Numbered from the stretch's first letter, positions 7,963-16,643 are shown. The stretch is DNA of 32,163 bases from Lutibacter sp. (GCF_021647475.1 NZ_JAKIUR010000036.1:1-32163), one strand, 5' to 3'. The notes: a model not told the origin generated them from the letters alone. Numbers and translations: made by a program.

Positions 7963-8850
7963 TTATACAAATTGTGAAGCTACCTTTTCAGCTTTTCTAT
8001 GTTCAGAATAATCATAAAAACCTTCACCAGATTTAACTCCAAGTTTTCCTGCTTGAACCATGTTTATTAATAACGGACAAGGAGCATATTTTGGATTTTT
8101 AAATCCATCATACATCACATTCAAAATAAATAGGCAAACATCTAAACCAATAAAATCGGCTAGCTGTAAAGGTCCCATTGGGTGAGCCATACCTAATTTC
8201 ATAACGGTATCAATTTCGTAAACACCAGCTACGCCATTATATAAAGTTTCTATTGCTTCATTAATCATTGGCATTAAAATTCGGTTAGCAACAAACCCAG
8301 GATAATCATTGACTTCAACAGGTACTTTACCTAATTTTTTAGATAATTCCATAATACTTGCAGTAACTTTATTTGAAGTAGAATAACCTCTAATAATTTC
8401 TACCAATTTCATAATTGGAACAGGATTCATAAAATGCATACCAATCACTTTATCAGGACGGTTAGTTACAGCGGCAATTTTAGTGATGGAAATAGAGGAA
8501 GTATTGGTTGCTAAAATTGTATCTTTTGGAGCTTCAGCATCTATTTGCTTAAATATTTTTAATTTTAAATCTACATTTTCAGTAGCCGCTTCAATTACCA
8601 AATCGGCATTTTTTATTCCTTCGGAAATAGCCGTAAAAGTGGTAATATTTTGAAGCGTTTTATTTTTTATATCTTCTGTAATTCGTTCTTTAATTAATAA
8701 TCTATCTAAATTTTTTGTAATAGTGGCTAATCCTTTAGATAAAGCTTCCTCCGAAATATCAATTAAATTTACTTTAAAATTGTTTTGTGCAAATACATGA
8801 GCAATTCCGTTACCCATAGTTCCTGCTCCAATTACAGCTATATTTTTCAT
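7963..8850 (-). CDS. hbd: 3-hydroxyacyl-CoA (3-hydroxybutyryl-CoA) dehydrogenase
   Basis: This 295-residue NAD(P)-dependent enzyme interconverts 3-hydroxyacyl-CoA and 3-oxoacyl-CoA in short-chain fatty acid metabolism. The Rossmann motif is GAGTMGNGIAHVF (8-20). The catalytic pair is His139 in MHFMNPVPIMKLVE and Glu151. The C-terminal dimerisation domain starts at about 184 with YPGFVANR. The length fits the stand-alone Hbd/PaaH type rather than the fused FadB. It is downstream of the Gfo/Idh gene with a 12-bp gap, so the two are probably co-transcribed. Substrate chain length cannot be read from the sequence. Confidence 0.92.
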   Translation of the reverse strand: MKNIAVIGAGTMGNGIAHVFAQNNFKVNLIDISEEALSKGLATITKNLDRLLIKERITEDIKNKTLQNITTFTAISEGIKNADLVIEAATENVDLKLKIFKQIDAEAPKDTILATNTSSISITKIAAVTNRPDKVIGMHFMNPVPIMKLVEIIRGYSTSNKVTASIMELSKKLGKVPVEVNDYPGFVANRILMPMINEAIETLYNGVAGVYEIDTVMKLGMAHPMGPLQLADFIGLDVCLFILNVMYDGFKNPKYAPCPLLINMVQAGKLGVKSGEGFYDYSEHRKAEKVASQFV

Positions 8851-8862
8851 AATTTATTTTAT

Positions 8863-9822
8863 TTAAAAGTCATTAATTATCATTTGGGCAACTCGCAAAG
8901 CCTCGGTTCCTTGTTTTAAAGAAACAATTGGAGTTGTGTTATTATTTATGGCATCCGCAAAAGTTTCTAATTCATCTAAAATTGCATTGTTTGTTTCAAT
9001 AGTTGGATTTTCAAAGTAGATTTGTTTTTTAATACCTTCGGCATTTTGTAAAATCATATCGAAATCTCCTGGTTTTTCAGGAGCATCTTTCATCCGAACT
9101 ACTTCAGTAGCTTTTTCAAAAAAATCAACAGCGATATAAGCATCTTTTTGAAAAAATCTAGTTTTACGCATGTTTTTTAATGAAATTCTACTTGCAGTTA
9201 AATTTGCTACACAACCGTTTTCAAATTCAATTCTGGCATTCGCAATATCAGGAGTATCACTAATTACTGAAACGCCACTTGCACTTATATGTTTTACTTT
9301 TGAGTTTACAATACTTAAAATAATATCAATATCGTGAATCATTAAATCTAACACTACAGGAACATCTGTTCCTCTTGGATTAAATTCAGCCAAGCGATGC
9401 CCTTCAATAAACATTGGATTATGGATGGAATTTTTAACCGCAGTAAATGCAGGATTAAAACGTTCAACATGACCAACTTGTCCTTTAACGTTATATTTTT
9501 TTATCAATTTGAGTAAAGTATCAGCTTGTTCAATAGTTTTTGTTATAGGTTTTTCAACAAAAATATGTTTACCAGCAGTAATGGCTTCCTTTGCACAATC
9601 AAAATGAGAAAGTGTGGGAGTAACAATATCTATAACATCTACATTTTTAATAAGTTCACTAACACTTTTAAAAGATTTATAACCAAACTCATTAGCTACT
9701 TTTTTAGCGTTTTCTTCAATTGGATCATAAAAACCAACTAAATTATATTTTTTTGATTGTTGTAATAATTTCAAATGAATTTTACCAAGATGACCTGCAC
9801 CTAAAACGCCTACATTAAGCAT
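8863..9822 (-). CDS. Gfo/Idh/MocA-family NAD(P)-dependent oxidoreductase
   Basis: This 319-residue enzyme has a Rossmann fold opening with VGVLGAGHLGKIH (4-16). The family's EKP motif is at residues 90-92 (FVEKPITKT), followed by a beta-sheet domain. The central NPRGTDVPVVLDLMIHDIDI segment contains the MIHDID pattern typical of the family. Members oxidise or reduce sugars and cyclitols, or act as biliverdin reductase-like enzymes; the substrate is not evident here. It is the first gene of a two-gene operon with the 3-hydroxyacyl-CoA dehydrogenase. It diverges from pcm, sharing an 85-bp promoter region. Confidence 0.85.
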   Translation of the reverse strand: MLNVGVLGAGHLGKIHLKLLQQSKKYNLVGFYDPIEENAKKVANEFGYKSFKSVSELIKNVDVIDIVTPTLSHFDCAKEAITAGKHIFVEKPITKTIEQADTLLKLIKKYNVKGQVGHVERFNPAFTAVKNSIHNPMFIEGHRLAEFNPRGTDVPVVLDLMIHDIDIILSIVNSKVKHISASGVSVISDTPDIANARIEFENGCVANLTASRISLKNMRKTRFFQKDAYIAVDFFEKATEVVRMKDAPEKPGDFDMILQNAEGIKKQIYFENPTIETNNAILDELETFADAINNNTTPIVSLKQGTEALRVAQMIINDF

Positions 9823-9847
9823 AGTTTTCTATTTAATTTTATGAGAA

Positions 9848-9855
9848 CAAAAGTA
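9848..9855 (-). promoter_or_regulatory. -7 promoter element for the Gfo/Idh-hbd operon
   Basis: TACTTTTG on the minus strand, 25 bases upstream of the ATG at 9822, matches TAnnTTTG. No convincing -33 element was found at the expected distance. Confidence 0.45.
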
Positions 9856-9907
9856 CTAATCTTTACTCATTTATTCCTACTTTTAGACTTTGAAATTTAA
9901 TTAAAGA

Positions 9908-10549
9908 GTGAAAGACACCCACAAACATAAAGGACTTAGAAATCAGTTAGTAACTACCGTTAAAAATAAAGGAATTGTTGATGAAAATGTTTTAAAAGCT
10001 ATAGCTAATGTTCCACGCCATTTATTTATGGATTCTGGATTTGTAGATTTTGCTTACAAGGATAAAGCTTTTCCAATTGCAGCTGATCAAACTATTTCTC
10101 AGCCTTATACGGTTGCTTTTCAAACGGAAGTATTAGAAGTTAAAAGTGGAGATAAAATTTTAGAAATAGGAACAGGTTCGGGTTATCAAACGGCAGTTTT
10201 AATTGAAATGGGAGCAAAAGTATATTCCATTGAACGCCAAAAAGAATTATTTAAAAAAACGAATTTGTTTTTACCAAAATTGGGATATAAACCAAAACGA
10301 TTAATTTTTGGTGATGGATATAAAGGATTGCCTACAGAAGCTCCATTTGATGGAATTATTGTAACTGCAGGAGCTCCATTTGTTCCGAAAGCCTTATTAG
10401 CACAGCTTAAAATAGGAGGCAGGCTAGTAATTCCTGTGGGTGATGACACCCAAGTTATGACCCTTTTTATAAGAACCGGCGTTAAAAAATTTGAAAAGCA
10501 TGAATTAGGAGATTTTAAATTTGTGCCAATGTTGAAAAAAAAGAACTAA
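9908..10549 (+). CDS. pcm: Protein-L-isoaspartate O-methyltransferase
   Basis: This 213-residue SAM-dependent enzyme methylates isoaspartyl residues of age-damaged proteins so that they can revert to aspartate. The hallmark ISQPYTVAFQTE segment (about 65-76) and the SAM-binding motif LEIGTGSGYQTAVL (about 84-97) are present. The translation starts with GTG at 9908. The resulting N-terminus (KDTHKHKGLRNQLV) is the one I know from flavobacterial Pcm, so GTG is preferred over a later ATG, which would remove conserved sequence. A near-match -7 (TAGACTTTG, 9884-9892, one base too long) lies 15 bases upstream, so the leader is short or absent. A two-way terminator follows. Confidence 0.93.
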   Translation: MKDTHKHKGLRNQLVTTVKNKGIVDENVLKAIANVPRHLFMDSGFVDFAYKDKAFPIAADQTISQPYTVAFQTEVLEVKSGDKILEIGTGSGYQTAVLIEMGAKVYSIERQKELFKKTNLFLPKLGYKPKRLIFGDGYKGLPTEAPFDGIIVTAGAPFVPKALLAQLKIGGRLVIPVGDDTQVMTLFIRTGVKKFEKHELGDFKFVPMLKKKN

Positions 10550-10563
10550 GTTTATAATTTAAC

Positions 10564-10594
10564 AAAAAAAGCCAACGTTTAGTTGGCTTTTTTT
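10564..10594. terminator. Bidirectional terminator between pcm and the DUF2147 gene
   Basis: The stem GCCAAC/GTTGGC (10571-10576 with 10582-10587) has a GTTTA loop, with an A run before and a T run after. Confidence 0.8.
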
Positions 10595-10612
10595 AATTTA
10601 TAGTTAAAAAAA

Positions 10613-11047
10613 TTATTCTTCAACTCTGTACCAATATTGAGTTCTACCAAATAAAGAAAAACCAATATATCCTCTAACCTTTAGTTTATTAGGTGATTCA
10701 AGTGTTATATAGCATTTATATTCTTTGCCTACTTTTGGATCTAAAATTTTACCACCATTCCATTCACCATCATCTTGTGATAATCCATTAATAATTTTCA
10801 TTCCTTTAATTGGTTTACCCTTTTTAGCTCCTTTACATTTATCACAAAGTTCGTCTTCTTTACCTTTTTCTAAAATTTGTAAAACTTTTGCATAAGCTTT
10901 TCCATCAACCTTATATATTTCTACAATGGATTTTTCAATTCCAGTATTATCATCAATGGTTTTCCATTTGCCAAAAATTGATTGTGCATTACTAACTAAA
11001 ACAGAAGTAAATACAAGCGTAATTGCTAAAAAAATATGTTTTTTCAT
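10613..11047 (-). CDS. DUF2147-family exported protein
   Basis: This 144-residue protein has a Sec signal peptide (MKKHIFLAITLVFTSVLVSNAQ, cut near residue 20-22). The body opens with the DUF2147 pattern GKWKTIDDNTG, then SIVEIYKVDGKAYAKV, a CDKC pair in the middle, and a C-terminal RTQYWYRVEE. The family is small and periplasmic or extracellular, and its biochemical role is unknown. The DKCKGAKKGKPIKGM segment is the family's characteristic lysine/glycine-rich turn. It is 41 bp downstream of the KdsC-like gene and may share its transcript, ending at the terminator at 10564-10594. Confidence 0.85.
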   Translation of the reverse strand: MKKHIFLAITLVFTSVLVSNAQSIFGKWKTIDDNTGIEKSIVEIYKVDGKAYAKVLQILEKGKEDELCDKCKGAKKGKPIKGMKIINGLSQDDGEWNGGKILDPKVGKEYKCYITLESPNKLKVRGYIGFSLFGRTQYWYRVEE

Positions 11048-11088
11048 GAGTTTAAAAAATTTATGTTTATTTATTAATATGTTTTATG

Positions 11089-11616
11089 TTAATCGTATTT
11101 AGCATCAAAATGTTTGTGCCATTTTCCTTGAACCTTTAATACTTGTTCAATTACATCTCTTACACACCCTTTTCCACCTTTTTTTTGTGAAACATAGGTT
11201 GATATTGCTTGTATTTCTGGAACAGCATCTTTTGGACAACTTGGCAACCCAACTTTTTTCATTACTGGATAATCAGGTATATCATCACCCATATATAAAA
11301 TATGTTTAGGATTTATATTATAAGTAGTAATATATTCTTTAAACTGTATCATTTTTTCATGAGTTCCCAGATAAATATCATTAATTCCTAATCCATGCAA
11401 ACGAATTCTAACTCCCTCATTAGTTCCTCCTGATATAATACACACATTATAACCTTCTAAAATGGCAGTTTTTAATGCGAATCCATCTTTAGTGTGCATT
11501 TTTCGTGCCAATTCTCCATTGGTAGTAATGGTAACTTCTCCATTAGTTAAAACTCCATCTACATCAAAAATGAAAGTAGTAATCTGCGGCATTATTTCTT
11601 TATAACTTTTTTCCAT
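11089..11616 (-). CDS. HAD-family phosphatase, KdsC-like
   Basis: This 175-residue protein is a HAD superfamily C0-type phosphatase resembling 3-deoxy-D-manno-octulosonate 8-phosphate phosphatase, a step in Kdo synthesis for lipopolysaccharide. The nucleophile motif is FDVDGVLTNG with Asp18 and Asp20. Motif II is IISGG (60-64), and the metal-binding motif is MGDDIPDYPVM with Asp111, Asp112 and Asp115. The KDG in the 40s is typical of KdsC proteins. Its start overlaps the end of the DUF2520 gene by 17 bp, so the two are translationally coupled. Kdo phosphatase is likely, but other sugar phosphates are possible in this subfamily. Confidence 0.85.
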   Translation of the reverse strand: MEKSYKEIMPQITTFIFDVDGVLTNGEVTITTNGELARKMHTKDGFALKTAILEGYNVCIISGGTNEGVRIRLHGLGINDIYLGTHEKMIQFKEYITTYNINPKHILYMGDDIPDYPVMKKVGLPSCPKDAVPEIQAISTYVSQKKGGKGCVRDVIEQVLKVQGKWHKHFDAKYD

Positions 11617-12364
11617 AGGTGTTTAAGATAGAATTGCTAAGCAATGTATAAATTTCTTTTTTATTTTTTGGTAACATTGCTAACTGTTTTTCCATGGTTT
11701 TTATATCATTTCTTTTGGCAGGTCCTGTTTGAGCTTTAAAAGGTGAAAGATGTTCTACTTTTTCAGCTGTTTCTTTTATTAAAGGATGCAAAATATCAAA
11801 AGGAATATTATTTTCTTCACAAATACTATTCCCTAAATAATACAAATGATTTACAAAATTATTAACAAAAACAGCTGCTAAATGAATTTGTTTTCTTTGT
11901 TCTGAATTTATTTGGTAACATTTTGTTGAAATTACAGTTGCTAATTTTTCTAAAAGTGTTATATCGTTTTTATTTTCTGCTTCCACACAAATAGGAATAG
12001 TTTTGAATGAAATTTTTTTATTTTTTGAAAAGGATTGCAACGGATAAAAAACACCTTTATTACTTGTTGATTTTAAAGCGTTTATAGCAACACTTCCCGA
12101 GGTATGTACTACTAATTTATTAGGGAGTTTTAGTTGTTTAGAAAATTCTGAAATTGAATCATCTGGTATTGAAATAATATAAATATCAGCAGTTTTGTTT
12201 AGATGGAAAAGGTTATTTGTTATTTCAACATCATTTTTTAAATATTGAATTTTTTGAATATTACGATTATATACTTGAAGTAACTTAACATCTTTATTTT
12301 TTGAGAATACATTAATTAAATGAAAAGCAACATTTCCAGCTCCGAGAATAACAACTTTAATCAT
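11600..12364 (-). CDS. Rossmann-fold and DUF2520 domain protein
   Basis: This 254-residue protein starts with a dinucleotide-binding strand-loop-helix, VVILGAGNVAFHL (4-16). A central TADIYIISIPDDSISEF segment recalls ProC/F420-dependent NADP oxidoreductase-like folds. The second half (about 130-250) is the helical DUF2520 region with HLAAVFVNNFVNHLY. The family is predicted to be an NAD(P)-dependent dehydrogenase of unknown substrate. It overlaps the KdsC-like gene by 17 bp. A near-consensus -7 (TATATTCG, 12369-12376 on the minus strand) sits 4 bases before the ATG, which again suggests a leaderless or almost leaderless message. Confidence 0.85.
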   Translation of the reverse strand: MIKVVILGAGNVAFHLINVFSKNKDVKLLQVYNRNIQKIQYLKNDVEITNNLFHLNKTADIYIISIPDDSISEFSKQLKLPNKLVVHTSGSVAINALKSTSNKGVFYPLQSFSKNKKISFKTIPICVEAENKNDITLLEKLATVISTKCYQINSEQRKQIHLAAVFVNNFVNHLYYLGNSICEENNIPFDILHPLIKETAEKVEHLSPFKAQTGPAKRNDIKTMEKQLAMLPKNKKEIYTLLSNSILNTYGKKL

Positions 12365-12391
12365 ACAACGAATATAATTGAAATGAATGAT

Positions 12392-12435
12392 AAAAAAAAT
12401 TCCACCTTTTAAAAAAAGATGGAATTTTAATTAAA
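12392..12435 (-). terminator. Terminator of the pyruvate phosphate dikinase gene
   Basis: On the minus strand AAAATTCCATCTTT pairs with AAAGGTGGAATTTT across a short loop with one mismatch, followed by a T run. It lies about 200 bp past the stop codon at 12634, so the cloverleaf element at 12480-12597 would be inside the transcript. Confidence 0.6.
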
Positions 12436-12479
12436 TATAATAACTCGTTGTGAATGAGTATTCTTTAAACGTATTATTA

Positions 12480-12597
12480 CGTCAATTCGAGTAATTTTTG
12501 ATAAAAAATTGTATCGAGAATATTTGTCTTTAAATAAAAAACCCATTCTCGATACTAATTTTAAGCCTAAAAAGGCTAAAATTCACTCGAATTGACG
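12480..12597. repeat. Cloverleaf-like palindromic element
   Basis: The outer arms are a perfect 13-bp inverted repeat, CGTCAATTCGAGT (12480-12492) with ACTCGAATTGACG (12585-12597). Between them sit three hairpins in a row. The left is AATTTTT/AAAAATT (12493-12510). The centre is GTATCGAGAAT/ATTCTCGATAC (12511-12521 with 12545-12555, perfect). The right is AATTTT-A-AGCCT/AGGCTAAAATT (12557-12583), with one bulged A. The whole folds as a four-stem cloverleaf in either strand. It occupies most of the 269-bp spacer before the pyruvate phosphate dikinase stop. It is non-coding and of a different sequence class from the 4786 and 30195 elements, though the outer CGTCA/TGACG ends are shared. Confidence 0.85.
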
Positions 12598-12633
12598 AAA
12601 TTTTATCAAAATGCACAAACTATAATAGTTTTA

Positions 12634-15357
12634 TTAATCTCTAATTGCAGCTTGAGCAGCAGCTAAACGAGCAATTGGAACTCTAAAAGGAGAACAACTA
12701 ACGTAGTTCATACCAATTCTGTGACAAAATTCTACAGAACTTGGTTCTCCACCGTGTTCTCCACAAATACCTACTTTAAGATTTGGATTTGTAGAGCGAC
12801 CTCTTGTGGTTCCCATTTCAACCAATTGTCCAATTCCTTCTTGGTCTAATACTTGGAAAGGATCAGCTTTTAAAATTCCTTTTTCTATATAAATTGGTAA
12901 GAATTTACCTGCATCATCACGAGAATAACCAAAGCCCATTTGAGTAAGATCATTTGTTCCAAATGAGAAAAACTCAGCAACTTCAGCAATTTTATCTGCA
13001 ATTAAAGCAGCACGTGGAATTTCAATCATTGTTCCTACAAGGTAATCAATTTTATCGCCTTTTTCTGCAAATACTTCATCTGCAATCCTTCTAACAATTT
13101 CTTCTTGTAATTTAAATTCTTTAACAGTTCCAACAAGAGGAATCATAATTTCAGGGAATGTTTTAATTCCTTCAGCTTTTAATTCTAAAGTAGCCTCAAT
13201 AATAGCTCTTGCTTGCATTTCAGTAATTTCAGGATATGTAATTCCTAATCTACAACCTCTATGACCTAACATTGGGTTAAATTCATGTAAATCACTCACT
13301 TTTTGTTTAATAGCTTCTACAGAAATTCCCATTTCTTTAGCCATTTCTTTTTGATTTTCTTCTTCGTGAGGAACAAATTCATGTAATGGTGGATCTAATA
13401 AACGAACGGTTACAGGAAGTCCTGCCATTGCAGCAAATACATCTTTAAAGTCTTTACGTTGAATTGGTAATAATTTATTTAAAGCTTCACGTCTTCCAGT
13501 TTCATCTTCAGCTAAAATCATTTCACGCATACGCATTAAACGTTCTCCTTCAAAGAACATATGTTCAGTACGACAAAGACCAATACCTTCTGCACCAAAC
13601 TCAACGGCTACTTTACATTCCCTTTCAGTTTCAGCATTTGTTCTAACTCCAAGCGTTCTATATTTATCAGCAAGTTTCATTACTTTACTAAAGTTTCCGC
13701 TTAATTTAGCATCTTTAGTTGCAATTTCACCTTCATAAACTTCACCAGTAGAACCATTTAAAGAAATCCAATCGCCTTCTTTCAATTTTTCGCCATCAAC
13801 GGTCATAATTCTGGTTTTGTAGTTAATTTGGATATTTCCAGCACCAGATACACAACATTTACCCATTCCACGAGCAACTACTGCAGCATGAGAAGTCATA
13901 CCACCACGAGCAGTTAAAATTCCTTTTGCAATATTCATTCCTTCTAAATCTTCAGGAGATGTTTCTACACGTACAAGGATAGATACAGGATATTTATTAG
14001 CTTCATCAGCAAAGAAAACTATTTGTCCTGATGCTGCGCCAGGTGAAGCAGGCAATCCTTTTGCTAACACTTTAGCTGCTTTAATGGCGTCACCATCAAA
14101 AACTGGATGTAAAAGTTCATCTAATTTAGCAGGTTCTTGTCGTAATATTGCTTCTTTTTCGGTTATTCTACCTTCTTCTAATAACTCCATTGCTATTCTA
14201 ACCATAGCTGCAGCAGTACGTTTACCAGTACGAGTTTGTAACATCCAAAGTTTACCATCTTGTATGGTGAACTCTAAATCTTGCATATCATTATAATGTT
14301 CTTCAAGCTTATTTTGAGTAGTATTTAATTCTTTAAAAATAGTTGGCATTAATTCTTCTAAGGAAGGGTAGTTAGTTTTTCTATCATCTTCAGAAACTTC
14401 AGCTAAAATAGCCCATCTTTTTGAACCTTCTAAGGTAATTTGTTGTGGCGTTCTTACCCCAGCAACTACATCTTCACCTTGAGCATTTATTAAATATTCT
14501 CCATTAAAAATATTTTCACCAGTTGCTGCATCTCTGGTAAAGGCTACACCTGTACCGGAGTTGTTACCCATATTACCATAAACCATTGCTTGCACATTAA
14601 CCGCAGTTCCCCATTCTTCAGGAATTTGATTCATTCCTCTATAATAAATAGCTCTAGGATTCATCCAGCTATCAAATACGGCAGTGATACTAGCCCAAAG
14701 TTGATCCCAAGGATCTTCAGGGAAAGCTTTACCAGTTTGAGCAGTACAAGCATCTTTAAAGTCAGCCACCATTTGTTTTAAATCTTCAACCTCTAATTCA
14801 GTATCTAATTCAACACCTTTTGTTTCTTTTGCTTTATAAATAATTTCTTCAAATGGATCATGATCTTCTTTTGATTTTGCTTCAATACCTAATACAACAC
14901 CGCCGAACATTTGAACAAAACGTCTATATGAATCCCAAGCAAACCTTGCATTACCAGTTTTTGCAATTAAACCTTCTACAGAATTATCGTTCATACCGAG
15001 GTTTAAAACAGTATCCATCATTCCAGGCATAGAAACTCTTGCCCCAGAACGTACAGAAAGTAAACAGGGATTTTCATTGCTGCCAAATTTTGTTCCCATT
15101 AAATTTTCTACATTGGCAACTGCAGCTTCAACATCGTTTTTTAATAAAGCAACAACTTCATTTTTACCAAGTTTATTATATTCTGTACAAACATCTGTTG
15201 TAATTGTAAAACCGGGAGGAACGGGAATTCCAATTGCACTCATTTCAGCTAAATTTGCACCTTTACCGCCTAATAGGTTTTTCATAGTACTATTACCGTC
15301 TGCAGTTTTGTCTCCAAACTTATAAACTCGCTGTTTTACATTTTTTAACGTCTCCAT
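12634..15357 (-). CDS. ppdK: Pyruvate, phosphate dikinase
   Basis: This 907-residue cytoplasmic enzyme interconverts pyruvate + ATP + phosphate and phosphoenolpyruvate + AMP + pyrophosphate. In order it shows the ATP-grasp domain starting LLGGKGANLAEM (28-39) with RSGARVSMPGMMDT (103-116). The phosphohistidine domain has GGMTSHAAVVARG (485-497; His490 catalytic, Thr488 the regulatory threonine position). The C-terminal PEP/pyruvate TIM barrel has catalytic Cys865 in GICGEHGGEPSS. Length and motifs are full. A -7 element lies at 15406-15413, giving a leader of roughly 45 bases. No PPDK regulatory protein gene is in the window. Confidence 0.97.
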   Translation of the reverse strand: METLKNVKQRVYKFGDKTADGNSTMKNLLGGKGANLAEMSAIGIPVPPGFTITTDVCTEYNKLGKNEVVALLKNDVEAAVANVENLMGTKFGSNENPCLLSVRSGARVSMPGMMDTVLNLGMNDNSVEGLIAKTGNARFAWDSYRRFVQMFGGVVLGIEAKSKEDHDPFEEIIYKAKETKGVELDTELEVEDLKQMVADFKDACTAQTGKAFPEDPWDQLWASITAVFDSWMNPRAIYYRGMNQIPEEWGTAVNVQAMVYGNMGNNSGTGVAFTRDAATGENIFNGEYLINAQGEDVVAGVRTPQQITLEGSKRWAILAEVSEDDRKTNYPSLEELMPTIFKELNTTQNKLEEHYNDMQDLEFTIQDGKLWMLQTRTGKRTAAAMVRIAMELLEEGRITEKEAILRQEPAKLDELLHPVFDGDAIKAAKVLAKGLPASPGAASGQIVFFADEANKYPVSILVRVETSPEDLEGMNIAKGILTARGGMTSHAAVVARGMGKCCVSGAGNIQINYKTRIMTVDGEKLKEGDWISLNGSTGEVYEGEIATKDAKLSGNFSKVMKLADKYRTLGVRTNAETERECKVAVEFGAEGIGLCRTEHMFFEGERLMRMREMILAEDETGRREALNKLLPIQRKDFKDVFAAMAGLPVTVRLLDPPLHEFVPHEEENQKEMAKEMGISVEAIKQKVSDLHEFNPMLGHRGCRLGITYPEITEMQARAIIEATLELKAEGIKTFPEIMIPLVGTVKEFKLQEEIVRRIADEVFAEKGDKIDYLVGTMIEIPRAALIADKIAEVAEFFSFGTNDLTQMGFGYSRDDAGKFLPIYIEKGILKADPFQVLDQEGIGQLVEMGTTRGRSTNPNLKVGICGEHGGEPSSVEFCHRIGMNYVSCSPFRVPIARLAAAQAAIRD

Positions 15358-15405
15358 CTTTTAATTATATTTTATATTAATTTAGTTTTTTAATAAAAAG
15401 TGATA

Positions 15406-15413
15406 CAAATTTA
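15406..15413 (-). promoter_or_regulatory. -7 promoter element for ppdK
   Basis: TAAATTTG on the minus strand is a perfect TAnnTTTG match, 48 bases upstream of the ATG at 15357. No -33 TTG is evident at the usual spacing. Confidence 0.5.
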
Positions 15414-15511
15414 CGGATTGCTAATTTATTATTGGTGATTTATATCATTGATTTTTAGCACGAAAACGTTTTAGTTATAAATATTACAATAATTTTAAGA
15501 TACATAATAAA

Positions 15512-15539
15512 AAAAGGAGGCTGATTTCTCAGCCTCCTT
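15512..15539 (-). terminator. Terminator of the LRR protein gene
   Basis: A perfect 11-bp stem AAGGAGGCTGA/TCAGCCTCCTT with a four-base loop is followed on the minus strand by a T run. It lies 29 bp past the stop of the LRR gene. Confidence 0.85.
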
Positions 15540-15567
15540 CTTCGTGGGGTTGTTTATTTAAAGTTTA

Positions 15568-16419
15568 TTATGGTTTCATAGTTGTTTGCGTAACTGGATT
15601 TGAACTAACATCAATAATTTTTGGATTATTACTGAATTCTAAAGTTAGTAAATGTGGCAATTTTTTAATGCTCTTATCAACTGATCCAACTAATCTATTA
15701 TTATTTAGTAATAGCGTTTCTAAATTGGTTAATTTATTTAATTGAAGAGGAATATTTCCTTCAAATAAATTATTTCCTAAGGAAAGTTCGGTTAATCCTA
15801 TTAATGAACCAAGTTCTTGAGGGATTTTGCCATAAAACGAATTGTCAAATACACTTAGTTGATGTAAATTTTTAAAATTTTTGACATTTGCAGAAAGAGT
15901 TCCTGTTAAACGATTGCTACTTAATTGTAATTTTTCAAGTTTAGTTAACTTGTAGATTGATGCAGGTAATTCTCCACTTATAAAATTATTAAAAACTTCA
16001 AATACTTTTAAGTTTTGTAAATTACCAATAGAATTTGGTATTTCTCCTTCTATTTGGTTCATAAATAATTGCAAAGTTTCTAAAGATTGTATTGAAGTAA
16101 TTTCATCAGGAATTGTTCCACCTATTTTATTGAAGCCTAAGTTTAGGTTTCTTAAATTTTTTAAATTACTTATTGAAGAAGGAATTTCACCAGCCAAATT
16201 ATTCATCCCTAAATCAATTTTTGTAACGGTATTGTTTTCAACGGTTACTCCGTACCAAGTACTAACATCCGCAGATAAATCCCACGTATTGTTCCAACTT
16301 TGTCCATTTGTTGATTTGTATAAATCAAGCAAAGCACTTTTTTCTGAATCTGTAATTTGTGAAAAAGCAAACTGAAATGTAGCTAATAAAATTAAGATTG
16401 GGGTTACTATTTTTTTCAT
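15568..16419 (-). CDS. Secreted leucine-rich-repeat protein
   Basis: This 283-residue protein has a Sec signal peptide (MKKIVTPILILLATFQFAFSQ). A capping region contains ALLDLYKSTNGQSWNNTW, a motif shared with plant and bacterial LRR proteins. About seven to eight 24-residue repeats follow, of the plant-type pattern LxxLxLxxNxxxGxIPxxI; NLRNLNLGFNKIGGTIP and NLETLLLNNNRLVGSV are clear examples. It ends without a recognisable Por-secretion C-terminal domain or lipobox. It is probably periplasmic, or exported by an unseen route, and acts in binding or adhesion. It is monocistronic with its own promoter and terminator. The C-rich leader directly before the ATG is unusual. Confidence 0.85.
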   Translation of the reverse strand: MKKIVTPILILLATFQFAFSQITDSEKSALLDLYKSTNGQSWNNTWDLSADVSTWYGVTVENNTVTKIDLGMNNLAGEIPSSISNLKNLRNLNLGFNKIGGTIPDEITSIQSLETLQLFMNQIEGEIPNSIGNLQNLKVFEVFNNFISGELPASIYKLTKLEKLQLSSNRLTGTLSANVKNFKNLHQLSVFDNSFYGKIPQELGSLIGLTELSLGNNLFEGNIPLQLNKLTNLETLLLNNNRLVGSVDKSIKKLPHLLTLEFSNNPKIIDVSSNPVTQTTMKP

Positions 16420-16420
16420 T

Positions 16421-16490
16421 GGGTGGGGGTTTGGGGTTAATAGTCTTAAAATCTTATGTCAAATGTAAAAACAAATTTCCAATTAACCAA
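16421..16490 (-). promoter_or_regulatory. Promoter and C-rich leader of the LRR gene
   Basis: On the minus strand TTTGG (16487-16491 region) is followed after about 20 bases by TACATTTG (16460-16467), a full -33/-7 pair. The predicted leader is about 36 bases. It ends in CCCCAAACCCCCACCCA immediately before ATG, in striking contrast to the AT-rich surroundings. Confidence 0.6.
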
Positions 16491-16608
16491 ATAAAATTAC
16501 CTTTTATTTACCTTTTTTTACCATTTATTTTTTTTAATAATAATGATAATCAAATTTTAAGTGATTACTAATTAAATATTTGTATCCTTTATCCTACAAT
16601 AATTATTA

Positions 16609-16616
16609 TATATTTG
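16609..16616 (+). promoter_or_regulatory. -7 promoter element for bshB1
   Basis: TATATTTG matches TAnnTTTG and lies 27 bases before the ATG at 16644. No -33 element at the expected spacing is obvious. Confidence 0.45.
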
Positions 16617-16643
16617 TCATAATCTTATTTTAATTATCAGTAT

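Noticed and set aside
12480..12597. CRISPR-like repeat structure
   Set aside because: The repeats are inverted and nested, not direct, equal-length and regularly spaced. No cas gene is near.
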